Shown in pieces: positions 43,671 to 44,394 of a DNA stretch of 44,394 nt. Made by a program: the position numbers and the translations under genes. Numbering within the stretch: the stretch's first letter is position 1; every line of letters starts with the position of its first letter. The stretch lies in assembly GCF_047807365.1 (NCBI RefSeq), contig NZ_JBLOUI010000018.1, positions 1 to 44,394 of the forward strand, read 5' to 3'. Origin of the DNA: Peptacetobacter sp900539645. Lineage in GTDB: Bacteria > Bacillota > Clostridia > Peptostreptococcales > Peptostreptococcaceae. Under the pieces are notes generated by a model that saw only the letters and a program-made list of their open reading frames with translations, was not told where the DNA came from and did not search any database.

Positions 43671-43699
43671 TTGACAAGTAATTCTAATGGCGTTATTAT
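43671..43699 (+). promoter_or_regulatory. Promoter toward the rep remnant
   Basis: TTGACA (43671-43676), a 17-base spacer and TATTAT (43694-43699), close to consensus. The overlapping gap to the XRE gene is a likely site of its control. Confidence 0.65.
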
Positions 43700-44040
43700 C
43701 GTATCAGATAGAGTGATTAAGCACGCTAGGGTCAATCACACGCTTGAGTAAGCATATAGAATAGATATTTTCACTTTGATAGCATGAATAAGCATGGACT
43801 ATCAGACCGAAAATAAGGTTTCTGACTGGGGCTGTTCCGTTTAGCCACGAGCCTTACAAGGCTCGTGAGCGTTAAGAACGGGGCAGACACAGGAAGAAAA
43901 GGAACGCCTTTAGGCGTTCGTAAAGGGCGTATATGTAACACCGCCCTGCGTATACATGTCATAGTACCTAGAAACTGTGATAAATAAAGGAAAAAACACG
44001 ATTTTTACCCCGCAAAAAAACGGGGCATACGAAAGGAGAA
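43700..44040. other. Palindrome-rich noncoding leader of the element
   Basis: This 340-bp stretch has no convincing gene. It holds AAGCAT-containing repeats (near 43751 and 43789), a perfect 10-bp palindrome CACGAGCCTT-AC-AAGGCTCGTG (43846-43867), a second hairpin GAACGCCT/AGGCGTTC (about 43902-43920) and CCCCG/CGGGG (44008-44025). Base composition is GC-richer than the host. Position before a Rep-type gene suits a replication or transfer origin, but no nick site was recognised. Confidence 0.45.
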
Positions 44041-44047
44041 ATGCACT

Positions 44048-44218
44048 ATAACTACACACAAAAATTTATCCGTTAAGATTGATTACATCAGCATTGTATT
44101 TGAAACGGCAACCGCTGAAGATGTAATCATGCACATTTTAGATTTACCGACTGACATTTTCAATGTTTATCCAGCAACGACAAAATTCAAGACTTATCAA
44201 GTGAACTGCTACCCGTAG
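44048..44218 (+). pseudogene. Replication-initiation (Tn916 Orf20-like) gene, 5' fragment
   Basis: About 56 codons read THKNLSVKIDYISIVFETAT, then EDVIMHILDLPTDIFNVYPA and stop after NCYP. The VKIDYISIVFE start is that of Rep_trans/replication initiation factors of Tn916-type elements, normally 300-400 residues. The frame has no ATG at the right place (ATA at 44048, nine bases behind AAAGGAG; an ATG at 44041 is in another frame and stops after 11 codons). So the gene has lost its start and nearly all of its 3' part. The element seems to end here. Confidence 0.65.
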
Positions 44219-44394
44219 AGTGGACTGTCAAAATAAATAAAAGTTAAATTTATCATCCAGCAAGGTATTTTCCTTGCTGGATATTTTTATTCTTAAGGAA
44301 ATTATAATAATTTAAAACTGTGGAAAACTTGTGTACAATAGTAATATGAATGTATTGAAAAAGCGAAAAGATGAAAAAATAATTAATAAAATAT
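44219..44394. other. Noncoding right edge with a terminator
   Basis: A strong hairpin ATCCAGCAAGG (44255-44265) with CCTTGCTGGAT (44272-44282) and a T-rich tail lies here. The remainder is AT-rich host-like sequence with no gene seen before the window ends. Confidence 0.6.

Noticed and set aside
43771..43962. 63-codon minus-strand frame in the element leader
   Set aside because: It lies across palindromes, has no ribosome site and no family resemblance.
1..44394. tRNA or rRNA genes
   Set aside because: No cloverleaf or ribosomal signature was seen on either strand by eye.

Overview
The window is low-GC Firmicute DNA. Gene style (strong GGAGG ribosome sites, A/T-ending codons), a clostridial-type CRISPR repeat, a lysine riboswitch, a cpr/lanFEG-like peptide-resistance operon and a Tn916-like remnant all point to a Clostridia species, most likely of the Peptostreptococcaceae. 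The genus is an inference.

Layout. (1) 1-3280: the 3' end of a group II intron, a long-hairpin repeat, then a compact type V-F CRISPR locus: a 402-aa Cas12f1 nuclease, a 360-bp noncoding stretch with two anti-repeat segments (candidate tracrRNA and leader), and an array of 18 clear 30-bp repeats plus one degenerate terminal repeat. No cas1, cas2 or cas4 is in the window. (2) 3280-10100 (minus strand): a peptide-sensing/export type locus (response regulator, histidine kinase, ABC ATPase, FtsX-type permease) whose last gene, a second permease already lacking its N-terminal half, is split by a 1,480-bp IS256-family element with an 8-bp target duplication and a frameshifted transposase. (3) 10230-17130: a membrane protein, a lantibiotic-immunity-like ABC transporter (LanFEG/CprABC type) with its own two-component system, and a MATE exporter. 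(4) 17330-25060: a mannitol-type PTS region with PRD activator and IICB on the minus strand, and IIA, a 1-phosphofructokinase-family kinase, an L-sorbose-1-phosphate-reductase-like dehydrogenase and a diverged second PfkB kinase on the plus strand; a perfect palindrome lies between the divergent halves. (5) 25100-39100: a lysine riboswitch controlling an NhaC-family carrier, then mixed housekeeping genes: pirin remnant, acetyltransferase, HAD phosphatase, BusR-like c-di-AMP regulator, RidA, EamA exporter, PatB C-S lyase, MFS carrier, MsrAB, AlaX, small membrane proteins, a 52-aa ORF behind a LexA-like box, and pyrE. (6) 39130-44220: a deleted Tn916-like element keeping orf8-like and orf7-like genes, an MFS exporter plus AraC regulator as cargo, an XRE regulator and a rep gene fragment, with int and xis missing.

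Two features stand out. The first is the very small Cas12f1 locus with its own candidate tracrRNA. The second is a family of at least four long intergenic hairpins (near 112, 17135, 27195 and 34088) that share a core starting CTCTCCAGGC and ending ATTGTCGA, or a one-base variant, around a variable inner hairpin.
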